Part shown: positions 13,020 through 24,559 of the stretch, in pieces
Layout: each line of letters begins with the position of its first letter
Numbering within the stretch: the first letter of the stretch is position 1
Origin: Acorus gramineus
Taxonomy: Eukaryota > Streptophyta > Magnoliopsida > Acorales > Acoraceae
DNA length: 64,000 nucleotides
Direction of reading: 5' to 3'
Assembly: GCA_030737835.1 (NCBI GenBank)
Contig: CM060854.1
Location: forward strand, 14,224,607-14,288,606
Translations under genes and position numbers: made by a program
The notes under the pieces: generated by a model
The model's input: only the letters and a program-made list of their open reading frames with translations
What the model was told of the DNA's origin: nothing
The model's database searches: none

Positions 13020-13409
13020 GAGTGCTCCAAATGACATAGGCACAACAAGATATACTCAAGCAAGTACTACAAAGATGCAGGGAATTTTCACTTAAGATGA
13101 ACCCAAAGAAATGTCAGTTCGGTGTCTCTTCCGGGAAGCTCTTGGGGTTCATGGTAAGCAAAAGAGGGATTGAAGTTGATCCAACTAAAGAAAGGGCCAT
13201 TGCCCAAATGCCCCCACCCAAGAACTTAAGGGAATTAAGGGGACTCATCGGTCAGCAGCAATTCATCAGGAGATTCATCTCACAACATGCCGAACGATGT
13301 TGTCCCTTTTACAAACTACTAAAAGGGGGAATTAAGTTTAACTGGGATAACGAATGCTGAAAAGCCTTCAATAGCTTAAAAAATACCTCCTTAATCCCCC
13401 AGTCCTCTC
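13020..13409 (+). pseudogene. Tat-lineage Ty3/gypsy pol, RT 3' part (block 1 of 3)
   Basis: The plus-strand frame reads MNPKKCQFGV, LGFMVSKRGIEVDPTKERAI, MPPPKNLRELRGL and a W-D-EC-KAF region. This is the RT thumb/connection typical of the Tat branch of Ty3/gypsy and unlike the Tekay copies around it. A stop (TGA) interrupts the last part. The block is broken at 13409 by the composite insertion and resumes after the duplication CTCTC at 34649. The left part of the Tat element is not in the window. Confidence 0.8.
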
Positions 13410-14948
13410 TGTCACGCCCCAGGGCGGCCGTCCACAAGACGTGGCAGGTATATATAATATCAGCAGTCTATACAGGAGATCAATAAAATACTCTAAACAA
13501 CATCGAAATGACAACACAGACAATAAGGTAGCTGACATAATATATACAAATAGCCGAAGCTCAAACGACCGAGTCTGTAATTCAAAGACATATTACAGAC
13601 CTGATACATAATCAACTGTCCTATAAGAGCCAATATATATACAATGAAATCAAAATACAAGTATGTGCCCAAGCACGGATAACAATACGTACAATCAAAA
13701 GGGGGATGCTGATGGTCTCTCACTCACAGAACGTGACGCTGCTCCGCTACTACTGATGTGCCTCGGGGAGCTCCTCCTTCAGATGCGACTCAGATATAAC
13801 TGTAGAAAAATACATGCGAGGTGTGAGCCACACGCTCAGTGAATAGCACAACCCATGCATCACAATTCATATCAACCTTATATAATTTATAGTCCCTAAC
13901 ACGGGAGCAACTACACATTCTAGTGGGTCGTTTCATCGCCAACCCACCTCCCCCTCACCCTCACCCTTTACTGGGGGTGACATGGGCCTCTTGGGGCATA
14001 CTAGACAGCTCTCCACCCCTGGTCCACCCGGTAGCCTCTCCCACCCTCGTAGCCTCCACCTAGTCCACTCCCACTATCAGTACTGTCCGACACATCGGAG
14101 GTACCTACGGACGGGAGCCCTCTATCAGGTCAGCCATCGCCTGGGAGTCCCTACATCGGATCCAACCAAAAGGAGAAGAAAGCCTACTCACACGGATACG
14201 ATCCTCTTCGATCCGTCGACACCGATTGCAACTCTACTAATGTCATGAATTCTCAAGAATTCCTCCAGGGCGCATAACTAAGATGCGGGGAGACATATAT
14301 TATAACAACAAGGTTATAATATTCTCTAAGGCATGCTTGTAACTATATGCTCTCATTTGATTTAATTAAATTAAACTAGATGGGAACATGCATAGTTTGG
14401 GGCTTTCCAATTAAAGGACAAGGTGACTAAACATGCATTGGCCGCTATACATGATATAAGGGTGCGTATCCCTAGCATACAAAGTCTAAGGTGGCATGGA
14501 TATATCATATTAATCATGGAAGCATAGCTTATATTGATTACTAGTTAATATGCAATTATGGTGCCCCAGGGGAGGGCAATGCACGCCTACGTGCATCGAA
14601 CGCCTCCCTACTGGGTTGGATTGTCCCACTCACCGAAACCCGGGTCGTCGCGTGACCGTCCGTCAAGATCTGCAAGACATGGCATTCAATATGGTGAGTA
14701 AACTACACAAATACATAATAAATTTACTAGAAATACCCAATACTCGGACAAGCATGCATACGGGCCCGCACGCACGCGAGCACGCGCGTACGCACGCGAG
14801 TCCGAGTGCCCCGACACCCTCCCGAACCCACGGGCAGCCATACGCATGGCCCCCCGCACGCGCACGCACGAATGCGCACGCGCGCACGCGCCCCTGCGCC
14901 CCGAGCTCAATGTCGCGCCCCTGCCCACGCGCCCAGACGCGCTGCTGC
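13410..14948 (-). mobile_element. Truncated 3' LTR of the composite
   Basis: It starts with TGTCACGCCCCAGGGCGG and runs through all landmarks up to the GC-rich tract (from about 14750), where it is cut. After element A and its GCTGC duplication the sequence continues not with LTR but with gag-start sequence (24310). A deletion of the LTR's U3 half and most of the internal region therefore preceded the insertion of A. Confidence 0.85.
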
Positions 14949-17900
14949 TGTCACGCCCCAGGGCGGCCGTCCCCGGGACGCGGCAAGTGTATATATGATA
15001 TCAGTCTAAAGAGGAGTTCAATAACATACTCACACAACAGCTAAAATGACAATACAGACAAAAGCAGGGCTGACATGATATATACACAAATAGCGGAAGC
15101 TAAAAGAGTGAATCTGTAACTCAAAAAAAACATATTACAGACTCGATACATAATCAACTGTCCTGTGAGAGCCAATATATACAAGACATCCAAATAATAT
15201 ACAGACACGTGCCTAAGCACGAAATATAACACATACAATCAAAAGGGATGCTGATAGCCTCTAGTACTCGCGGGACGTGGCGCTACTCCGCTACTGGTGA
15301 AATCCCTCGGGGAGCTCCTCCTCCAGATCCGACTCAGATGACACTCGAGAAAAATATTATGCGAGGGGTGAGCCACACGCTCAGTGAACAGCACAACCCA
15401 TGCATCACAGCTATATTAACCACCAGATATTAATAACCACAATTTTTATTATTCAAGCCACAAAATGGCAGGAACTACACAAATCCAGTGGGTCGCTATC
15501 GCCAACCCACAACACCCTCACCCTCACCCCTCAATAGGTGACATAGGATATTGGGACTTACAATCCAGTGGGTCGCTACATCGCCGACCCACCGCACCCT
15601 TACCCTCACCCCTCAATATGGTGACATAGGATATTGGGACTGAGTAGGCTGATGGTCACCCTTGGTCCACCGATAGTCTCTCCCCACTCCGTAGGCCGTT
15701 TGGCCACCCCCACATTCAGCACAGTCCGTCCCAAATCAGGAGGTGCCTACTAATGGGAGCCCCTGCACGGGACAGCCTTTCCAACGCCGGGGTAGTCTCT
15801 ACACGGATCCAAAGAAGGGAACAGAACAGCCTATCCATCGCATATGATCCACTCGGATCCGCAGACAACACATCACATCAAACTCTAATGTCATGAATTC
15901 TTCAGAATTACTCCAGGGCGCAAAACCAAGATGCGGGGAACATATATAATAATAATTGTTAACAAGGGTTAAATAATAATTATTAACAAGACTTATAATA
16001 TTATTGGGACAAGAAACCTTGGGAGGGCAGCATGAGGTCCCGATACAGGACATCCCGACAACCAAACAAGGAACACGGAGTACCCTAGCTCGGGTCTCAA
16101 TGTTGACCTCGCAAGGCCCCTCCCTATAATATTATCTAAGACATGCTAGCAATCAATTATATAAATAAACTAGTAGGACGCATGCATAGGCCGAGGCTTC
16201 CTAGCATGAGAACAGGGTAACAGGATGCATGGCTCTTACACATATCCTAAGGGTGCAAGTCCCTAACATACAAAGTCTAGGGTAGCATGCATACTACATT
16301 TTTATCATGCTTGCATGGATTACACATTACAACAAGTTAATATAAACCCATGGTGCCCCAGGGGAGGACGGTACACGCCCAAGTGCGTATAACGCCTCCC
16401 TACTGGGTTGGATTGTCCCACTCACCGATAGTCGGGTCATCGCGCGACTGTCTGTCAAGATCTGTAAAATAGGGTAATCAATTCGGTGAGTAAAATACCC
16501 AAATAAATCCAAAAATACATTAAAATACACAATACTCGGACAAGCGTACATACGGCCTGTACGCACGCGAGCCCGAGCACACCGACTCACTCCCAACCCC
16601 CGGGCAGCCGTACGCGCGGCCACCCGACCCAGGCGCACAGCCGCGCCCCAGCCCGCGCGCCCAGTCGCACGACCGAGCCCAGCATGCACGCCCGGACACC
16701 CCGCCGAGCCCCCCACCGGTGCACCGCGCGCTCACTGCGCCCCAACGCAGCAACTGGCACGCACACCCGCACGCCCAACCCCCCATCGCAGCATCCCGCG
16801 CGCACCCCGCGCGCACCACCCGCTCGCATCACCCGCTCGCCCAGCCCCGGGTGCACCCGCGCGCACTGCGCCCCAGCGCAGCGCCCCGCACGCACACCCG
16901 CCCGCACTGCGCCCCAGCGCAGCGCCCGCACACCTGCCCGCTCGCACCGACTGCTCGCCCTGCGCACACTACGCCCCCTGCGCAGCACCCGCACACCAAC
17001 CGCTCGTCGACGCGCCCCTGCGCAGTGGTCCGCTCGCACGCCACGCACTGCGCCCAGCGCGCCCGACCGCACGCGCCCAGCGAGCCCGTCAGCACGCGCC
17101 TAGCGCGCTTGCCCGCAGCTCGCCCGCCTACGCCTGCCTGCCTGCGCCTGACCGCCTGCGCCTACCTGCCTGCGCGCGCCGCTGCCCGCATGCGCCCGAA
17201 CCGAGCTCCACCTGCGCGCATGCCCGCGCGCACGCCCTCGCGCACGCCCGCGCGCACGCCCGCGCTGCTCTGCCTGCAAGCCCGCCAGTGCCCAGCCCTG
17301 CGCCTGCCTGTGCTGCCTGTCTGCCTGCCAGCCTACCCGGGACAGCCCGCCATCCTCCCCGAGCCACCCTACCACCTCTCACCAACCACCAATGGCCTCT
17401 AACAGCCTCCGACCGCCACCAACGGCCACCCTCCGCCACCCACAGCCACCCCAACCCAAAACATCATCCTAACAAGCATCTAAACAAGAAAGGAAGGAAA
17501 GAAAGCCTTACCCAAGGAAGGAAAGGAAGGGAAGGGGAGTTCGGTTCTCTCCGCGCACCGAAACAGTTCTTCAAGGACCACCACCACCCGATCTCTCCAG
17601 CCCTCAAACCAGCTGAAAACAGGGAGAAAAGAGGGCGTGAGAAGGGGCTAAACACATGGGAACTCGAATCCGAGACCACCGGTGGATAGATCGGGATGAG
17701 ATCTAACCTTTCTCTTCTTTGTGCTTTTGATTTTAACCCCTCTAGCTAGGTCAAAACCAAGAAAAAGAGAGAGGGGGAGAGAAAATCAAATGGGGAAGAT
17801 GATGAATAGTGGGGGAGAGAAGATATTTAGCTCACTTATAGGTTAATCCCCACTTAGATTAGGGTTAAGAGAGGATTAGTGAGGCTTAAGTGAGATTTGA

Positions 17901-18249
17901 CTTGGGTCAACCCAACCACACAAAAAAACAAAAGGGGTTGACCAAGTCATGGGCCCACTTTGACCAAGTCAACTCTCCCAATGACTTCTCGCTCGGTCAA
18001 AACCCGGATACGCCCCGGAACTGTGAAATTCTGAAACGTTACCGGAATTCGATGAAACTTTGCGAGTGGCTTGGAATGTCACCAGGACACATAATATGCA
18101 GTTAGATTTTCAATCGGAGTCCTCAAACTCAGGACGATAGCTAACAGTCCAAGATTTTAGCGGTTCCGATCGAAAAACGAAAAAAAACTGAAAAACTGCC
18201 AGAATGTCCCAACGGTGACCAGAAGGTTAAAAGTGACACATATATAACA
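14949..18249 (-). mobile_element. Element A 3' LTR
   Basis: 3301 bp, TGTCACGCCCC to CATATATAACA. The GC-rich tract is about 16560-17340. It holds the hairpin block CAGTGGGTCGCTA...CCAACCCAC twice (about 15480 and 15565) and the 125-bp CCTTGGGAGGGCAGC unit once (about 16010-16130). Long reading frames here on both strands are composition artefacts. Confidence 0.93.
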
Positions 18250-18265
18250 TTCTTCCCCCGTTAGG
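18250..18265 (-). other. Polypurine tract of element A
   Basis: Minus strand CCTAACGGGGGAAGAA directly abuts the 3' LTR. In Ty3/gypsy elements this tract primes plus-strand DNA synthesis. Confidence 0.8.
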
Positions 18266-18296
18266 AAATTTTGTCCTCAAAATAATACAAAAACCT

Positions 18297-18890
18297 CTAG
18301 GAGGGGAAAAGATGCGGATACGCGTCACGCAAGGCGTCCTCGAGCTCTCAAGGGGCCTCGGCACCGGAACGGTGCAGCCATCGCACCTTGACCAGATGGA
18401 CGGTCTTGGTGCGGAGCCTCTTCTCGCGGCGGTCCATGATCTAAATCAGCTGCTCGACGAATGACAAGTCCGGCTCAAAGACGAGCGACTCGAACGGGAT
18501 GACGTGAGCAGGATCGTGGACGCAACTCACACCCAACCGCGATGCCTCGGAGCAAACTGCGAACCCACCCCTCCCAGACGGAAGGGTAAGAACTGGCGCT
18601 GAGGTGAGCCTTCGCTTAAACTCCAGGAAGCTCTCCTCGCAAGACGGGGACCATTCGAACCGGACATCCTTCCAAGCGAGGCGGTTAGGAGGTACAGCTA
18701 TCTTCGAGAAACCCTCGACAAACCTCCCGCAATAACCCGCCAAGCCCAGGAAGCTCCGAATCTTTGTGGGGTTCGACGGTCGACGCCAATGTGACACGGC
18801 GAGCAACTTGACCGGGTCCACAGATATGCCCTTGCCGGAAATCACGTGGCCCAGAAAACCATCCGCTCCAACCAAATCTCGCACTTAAAC
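18297..18890 (-). pseudogene. pol stub: RT tail fused to integrase/chromodomain tail (element A)
   Basis: The frame starts in the RT thumb/connection ([50 protein letters not shown]). It passes [18 protein letters not shown] and then jumps in frame into the integrase tail ([19 protein letters not shown]). The junction has short homology (GGACG) between the two parent sites, as seen against the full-type copy. A stop follows SFVEQLI. The chromodomain-like remainder is still readable past the stop. No catalytic domain remains, so no enzyme function is expected. Confidence 0.85.
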
Positions 18891-18929
18891 CACCATCAGC
18901 TGATGCTTCCAGAGTATTCCTTGACTGGG

Positions 18930-19672
18930 AAAAGAAATCCTCGGGAGAGCAACATGAGGTCCCGACATAGGATACCCCGACAACCAAACAAGGAACACGA
19001 AGTACCCTAGCCCGGGTCTCAACGCTGACCTCACGCGGCCCCTTAAACCAGAAAAGGAACACTAGAAGAAGACATCACTCTTAAAGAACACTACCAACCT
19101 CACTGGATCATCTACATCTAGATAATCACCCACCGATATCCTTCAACCTCCATCACAAGACCGGACCCAACATTCTTGGGAACGGTCGAACAACAATTGG
19201 GTCACGAAGCGACACGTCTTCGCCTCATCCACACCCTCACTCCCGAAAGGAGACATATTGGGACTTTGGGAGAGACTTAGACTGTTCTTCACCCCTGGTC
19301 CACCGGTAGCCTCTCCTCCACACCGTAGGCCGCCTGGTCCGCTCCCACAATTCAGCACAGTCCGAACCCAAATCAGGAGGTGCCTACTGATGGGAGCCCT
19401 CTGTCAGGAAGGCCTGTCTAACGCTGAGGAGTCCCTACATCGGATCCAGCGAAGGGGAGAACGATTCCACACTCGCAACATCATTCCTTAATCCTCTACT
19501 TGGTATACTCCCACGATCAGTACCCCTCCGACTGCATCGGTGGTACCTACGGATGGGAACCTTCTGCCAGGACGGCTACAACCCGGCCTCCTCAACTCGA
19601 ACAACCACTCTCGATACCCGCTCATCGAGATATCACACACATGCATAACAGCAACCAACACACATATATTTA
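18930..19672 (-). repeat. Captured LTR segment inside element A
   Basis: Between the pol stub and gag lies LTR-type DNA. It contains the CCCGACAACCAAACAAGGAA unit, GGATCATCTACATCTAGATAA, gggtcacgaagcgacacg, the caccctcactc block, ggtccaccggtagcctctcc, and tatactcccacgatcagtac. The order and several motifs match the old divergent LTR at 3672-8453 rather than the element's own LTRs. The gag side joins at a short shared ACACATAT. It replaces protease and the RT catalytic part. Confidence 0.8.
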
Positions 19673-19792
19673 TAGGGAGCTGGGAAAACAAAACATTACC
19701 TCAGACCATGATACCCGGAACCTGCGCCTCCTCGGCCGAAAGTGCTGCAACTCTGCCCTGAACAAACTGCGGCTGAGGAGCAGGGGCACGCC

Positions 19793-21019
19793 TCACCGGG
19801 TGCACCCACCCTGTGGCTGCTGCTGCTGACGCTGAGGCTGCACACGGGGTCGGCCAGCATCTGGGCAATTATACGAGATATGCCCGATGCGCTGACAATG
19901 GTAACAGCACCGCGTCTCTGGTCGCCTGGACTGAATTGGCACTGCCGCAATGGGTGCTGGATCCCACACTGGCACCACATCTGCTGGAGGAGAGGCAGCC
20001 GCTAACTGATCAAAGCGGGGCCTCTTCTTCTTGCGCTGTCCCTGGTCCTGGCTCCTGGGAGGACTCTGGTCTGCAGAAGGGGGCGGAACCCTTACGAGGA
20101 TCCCGAGGTCTCGCTCGACTGTCTTCGCCCGAGACACCAAGTCCGAGAACCTCGAGAAAGCCTGGGAGGAGACATGCACCCGAATGGCGCTGCAGAGACC
20201 AAGCTCGAAACGACGGCACCGCGTCTCCTCATCCATCACCAAGGCTGGGGCGAATCTGGAAAGCCTCGTGAAGCGCGTGGAGTAGTCGGCGACAGACATA
20301 GAGCCCTGCGTCAACCGCTCAAACTCCTGCATCACGATCTGCCGCGTCGAGAACGGGAAGTACTCCTCCAGGAAATACCTCCGGAATCCTGCCCATAGAA
20401 GCTGCTCCACTCCCTCGGGGATGTCCACCACTCGGGTAGCCCACCAGTCGGCAGCGCTACCCTTCAGCATAAAGGTGGCCAGGGAGACTCGCTGGCGATC
20501 GGTGCAAAGCATGGTCGAGAAGATCACCTCCACCTCCATCAACCATCGCTCTGGGGCAAGGGGATCCGCCGTCTGGCCATAGAACTCGGGAGGATGGAGC
20601 TTTAGAAAGGCTGCGAGGCCACTCTGCTGCACCCGCGCTGCAGCCTCTAGCCCCACCTCCCTCGCCAGGGGATCCTGAACTCTCGCCGCTGGAATCACCA
20701 CGGGGATTGGGGGTACTTCGGGTACCACAGGCGGATCTGCCACCAAGGGGACCTGTGGAACTGCATCACGGGCCGCCCTCAGCTCCTGGATCTCCCGCGC
20801 CTGCTCTACCAACACTCTGGTCTGGGCCTCCAGTGCCTTGGTCTGAGTCTCCACCAAATCCGCTATCCGAGCGAACGCACGTTCCCATGCGGGAGGCTCC
20901 TGCGCCGATCCTGGCCTCACAGCCGTGGACTCTCCAGTAGCATCCTCGCCTCTAGTAGGTCCGGAAACCTCCAAAGGTCGAGAGGGACCATGTCCGCCCC
21001 GTCCTCTGCGAGGAGGCAT
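19793..21019 (-). CDS. Retrotransposon Gag, intact 408-codon frame (element A)
   Basis: Gag forms the virus-like particle and packages element RNA. The frame opens MPPRRGRGGHGPSRP, has a coiled-coil-like stretch (VETQTKALEAQTRVLVEQA), then the retrotransposon gag domain at about residues 125-285 (FLKLHPPEFYGQ, DPLAPERWLMEVE, WWATRVVDIPEG, SMSVADYSTRFTRL). It ends with a CCHC zinc knuckle at about 372-385 (CYHCQRIGHISYNC) and a Gln-rich tail. It stops just after the tail; relatives read further toward protease. The matching gag frames in the full-type copy and in B carry frameshifts and C is truncated, so this is the only uninterrupted gag in the window. The ATG sits about 120 bp inside the 5' LTR boundary, after the primer site. 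Confidence 0.85.
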   Translation of the reverse strand: MPPRRGRGGHGPSRPLEVSGPTRGEDATGESTAVRPGSAQEPPAWERAFARIADLVETQTKALEAQTRVLVEQAREIQELRAARDAVPQVPLVADPPVVPEVPPIPVVIPAARVQDPLAREVGLEAAARVQQSGLAAFLKLHPPEFYGQTADPLAPERWLMEVEVIFSTMLCTDRQRVSLATFMLKGSAADWWATRVVDIPEGVEQLLWAGFRRYFLEEYFPFSTRQIVMQEFERLTQGSMSVADYSTRFTRLSRFAPALVMDEETRCRRFELGLCSAIRVHVSSQAFSRFSDLVSRAKTVERDLGILVRVPPPSADQSPPRSQDQGQRKKKRPRFDQLAAASPPADVVPVWDPAPIAAVPIQSRRPETRCCYHCQRIGHISYNCPDAGRPRVQPQRQQQQPQGGCTR

Positions 21020-21121
21020 ATCAGCAACCTAAGAAAACCAGACACTAGGATCAGAATACTCATATAGAAATCCTAGGACTCATCTCTACGAAAAAGAAGA
21101 CCATTGGCTCTGACAGGACCA

Positions 21122-21134
21122 GGCTCTGATACCA
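21122..21134 (-). other. Primer-binding site (initiator Met tRNA), element A
   Basis: Minus strand TGGTATCAGAGCC, five or six bases inside the 5' LTR edge, is the standard plant initiator-Met tRNA complement. Identical sites lie at 24542-24554, 32027-32039 and 43870-43882. Confidence 0.88.
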
Positions 21135-21139
21135 ACTTT

Positions 21140-24100
21140 TGTCACGCCCCAGGGCGGCCGTCCCCGGGACGCGGCAAGTGTATATATGATATCAGTCTAA
21201 ACAGGAGTTCAATAACATACTCACACAACAGCTAAAATGACAACACAGACAAAAGCAGGGCTGACATGATATATACACAAATAGCGGAAGCTAAAAGACT
21301 GAATCTGTAATCCAAAAACATATTACAGACTCGATACATAATCAACTGTCCTGTGAGAGCCAATATATACAAAGACATCCAAATAATATACAAACGCGTG
21401 CCCAAGCACGGAATATAACACATACAATCAAAAGGGATGCTGATAGCCTCTGATACTCGCGGGACGTGGCGCTACTCCGCTACTGATGAAGTCCCTCGGG
21501 GAGCTCCTCCTCCAGATCCGACTCAGATGACACTGGAGAAAAATATTATGCGAGGGGTGAGCCACACGCTCAGTGAACAGCACAACCCATGCATCACAAT
21601 ATATTAACCACCAGATATTATAACCACAATTATTATTCAAGCCACAAAATGGCAGGAACTACACAAATCCAGTGGGTCGCTATCGCCAACCCACTACACC
21701 CTCACCCTCACCCCTCAATAGGTGACATAGGATATTGGGACTTACAATCCAGTGGGTCGCTACATCGCCGACCCACCGCACCCTCACCCTCACCCCTCAA
21801 TATGGTGACATAGGATATTGGGACTGACTAGGCTGATGGTCACCCTTGGTCCACCGATAGTCTCTCCCCACTCCGTAGGCCGTTTGGCCACCCCCACATT
21901 CAGCACAGTCCGTCCCAAATCAGGAGGTGCCTACTGATGGGAGCCCCTGCACGGGACAGCCTTTCCAACGCCGGGGTAGTCTCTACACGGATCCAACGAA
22001 GGGAACAGAACAGCCTATCCATCGCATATGATCCACTCGGATCCGCAGACAACACATCTCAACAACTCTAATGTCATGAATTCTTCAGAATTCCTCCAGG
22101 GCGCATAACTAAGATGCGGGGAAGCATATATTATAATAATTATTAACAAGGTTATAATATTATTGGGACAAGAAACCTTGGGAGGGCAGCATGAGGTCCC
22201 GATATAGGACATCCCGACAACCAAACAAGGAACACGGAGTACCCTAGCCCGGGTCTCAATGTTGACCTCGCAAGGCCCCTCCCTATAATATTATCTAAGA
22301 CATGCTAGCAATCAATTATATAAATTAAACTAGTAGGACGCATGCATAGGCCGAGGCTTCCTAGCATGAGACATGGTGTCAGGATGCATGGCTCTTACAC
22401 ATATCCTAAGGGTGCAAGTCCCTAACATACAAAGTCTAGGGTAGCATGCATACTACATTTTTATCATGCTTGCATGGATTACACATTACAACAAGTTAAT
22501 ATAAATCCATGGTGCCCCAGGGGAGGACGGTACACGCCCAAGTGCATATACGCCTCCCTACTGGGTTGGATTGTCCCACTCACCGATAGTCGGGTCGTCG
22601 CGCGACCGTCCGTCAAGATCTGCAAAATAGGGTAATCAATTCGGTGAGTAAAATACCCAAATAAATCCAAAAATACATTAAAATACACAATACTCGGACA
22701 AGCGTACATACGGCCTGTACGCACTCGAGCCCGAGCACTCCGACTCACTCCCGAACCCCCGGGCAGCCGTACGCGCGGCCACCCGACCCAGGTGCACAGC
22801 CGCGCCCCAGCCCGCGCGCGAGCCCGCACTGCACGCCCGGACACTCGCCGTGCCCCCCACCGGTTCACCGCGCACTCACTGCGCCCCAGCGCAGCAACCC
22901 GCGCACACACCTGCACGCCCAACGCCCCATCGCAGCATCCCGCGCGCACCTCGTGCGCACCACCCACTCGCATCACCCGCTCGCCCAGCCCCGGGTGCAC
23001 CCGCGCGCACTGCGCCCCAGCGCAGCGCCCCGCACACGCACCCGCCCGCTCACACCGACTGCTCGCCCGGCGCACACTACGCCCCCTGCGCAGCACCCGC
23101 ACACCAACCGCTCGTCCACGCACCCCTGCGCAGGGCTCCGCGCGCACGCCGCGCACTGCGCCCAGTGCGCCCGACCGCACACGCCCAGCGTGCCCGTCAG
23201 CACGCGCCTAGCGCGCCTGCCCGCAGCTCGCCCGCCTGCGCCTGCCTGCCTGCGTGCGCCACTGCCCGCATGCGCCCGAACCGAGCTCCACCCTCGCGCA
23301 CGCCTTCGCGCACGCCCACGCTGCCCTGCCTACGCCCGACAGCACCCAGCCCTTGCCTGCCTGCGCTGCCTGCCTGCGCTGCCAGCCAACCCGGGACAGC
23401 CCACCACCTTGCCCGAGCCACCCTACCACCTCTCTCCGGCCACCAATGGCCTCTAACCGCCTCCGACCGCCACCAACGGCCACCCACAGCCACCCCAACT
23501 CAAAAACATCCTCCTAACAAGCATCTAAACAAGAAATGAAGGAAAGAAAGCCTTACCCAAGAAAGGAAAGGAAGGGAAGGGGAGTTCGGTTGCTCTCCGC
23601 ACACCGAAACACTTCTTCAGGGACCACCACCACCCCGATCTCTCCCAGCCCTCAAACCAGCTGAAAACAGGGGAGAAAAGAGAGGGTGAGAAGGGGCTAA
23701 ACACCTCGGAACTCGAATCCGAGACCACCGGTGGATAGATCGGGATGAGATCTAACCTTTCTCTTCTTTGTGCTTTTGATTTTAACCCCTCTAGCTAGGT
23801 CAAAACCAAGAAAAAGAGAGAGAGGGACAGAGAAAAACAAATGGAGAAGATGATGAATAGTGGGGGAGAGAAGATATTTAGCTCACTTATAGGTTAATCC
23901 CCACTTAGATTAGGTTTAAGAGAGGATTAGGGAGGCTTAAGTGAGATTTGACTTGGGTCAACCCAACCACATAAAAAAACAAAAGGGGTTGACCAAGTCT
24001 ATGGGCCCACTTTGACCAAGTCAACTCTCCCTATGACTTCTCGCTCGGTCAAAACCCGGATACGCTTCGGAACTGCAAAATTCTGAAACATTACCGGAAT

Positions 24101-24304
24101 TCGATGAAACTTTCACAAGTGGCTTGGAATGTCACCAGGACACATAATATGCAGTTAGATTTTCAATCGGAGTCCTCAAACTCAGGACGATAGCTAACAG
24201 TCCAAGATTTTAGCGGTTCCTATAGAAAAACGAAAAAAAAACAGAAAAACTGCCAGAATGTCCCAACGGTGACCAAAAGGTTAAAAAGTGACACATATAT
24301 AACA
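21140..24304 (-). mobile_element. Element A 5' LTR
   Basis: 3165 bp and slightly shorter than its partner, mainly by small deletions in the GC-rich tract (about 22700-23400). The 36-nt exon-like block is near 22584-22619 with GTGAG and TTTTGCAG on its minus-strand sides; the acceptor here is weaker than in other copies. U3 is about 23860-24304. Confidence 0.93.
23849..23891 (-). promoter_or_regulatory. LTR core promoter, element A
   Basis: Minus strand TATAAGT (23885-23891) is followed about 30 bp later by ACTATTCATCATC (23849-23861), the same arrangement as in other LTRs. The start site is inferred from spacing and conservation. Confidence 0.5.
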
Positions 24305-24309
24305 GCTGC

Positions 24310-24559
24310 ACCCCTGCCCGTGCTCCAGTACTGGCCCCACAGCCGAGGACTCTCCAGTAGCATCCTCACCTCTGGTAGGTCTGGGAACCTCCAAAGGTCG
24401 AGAGGGACCACATCCACGCATTCCTCTACGAGGAGGCATATCAGCAACCTAAGAAAACCAGACACTAGGATCAGAATACTCACATAGAAATCCTAGGACT
24501 CATCTCTACGAAAAAGAAAACAATTGGCTCTGACAGGACCAGGCTCTGATACCAACTTT
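24310..24559 (-). pseudogene. gag-start and leader remnant of the composite
   Basis: 250 bp keep only the primer site, the short leader and the beginning of gag (start region near 24420-24440, equivalent to 21000-21019 in element A). This is followed by degraded sequence near CTGGAGCACGGGCAGGGG. All else between it and the truncated LTR at 13410-14948 is deleted. It is nearly identical to element A over the leader, so it belongs to that sublineage more than to the full-type copy. Confidence 0.8.

Larger units (their letters stand above)
14949..24304 (-). mobile_element. Element A: complete gag-only Tekay derivative (TSD GCTGC)
   Basis: A 9356-bp minus-strand element consisting of 5' LTR 21140-24304, internal region 18250-21139 and 3' LTR 14949-18249. 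It is flanked by GCTGC at 14944-14948 and 24305-24309. The primer-binding site and polypurine tract are in place. The internal region is 2.9 kb instead of 4.9 kb: gag is whole, protease, most of RT, RNase H and integrase core are missing, and a piece of divergent LTR has been captured. The LTRs differ by scattered substitutions and small indels, so it is older than element B by eye. Movement would need proteins in trans. Confidence 0.93.

Noticed and set aside
14550-15044. 164-codon frame across an LTR junction
   Set aside because: It runs from one LTR into the LTR of element A; an accidental chimera with no domain.
22079-22094. GAATTCTTCAGAATTC as a heat-shock element, as in heat-activated retrotransposons
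   Set aside because: The GAA/TTC units are not spaced by two bases as a heat-shock element needs, and the site is far downstream of the predicted start.
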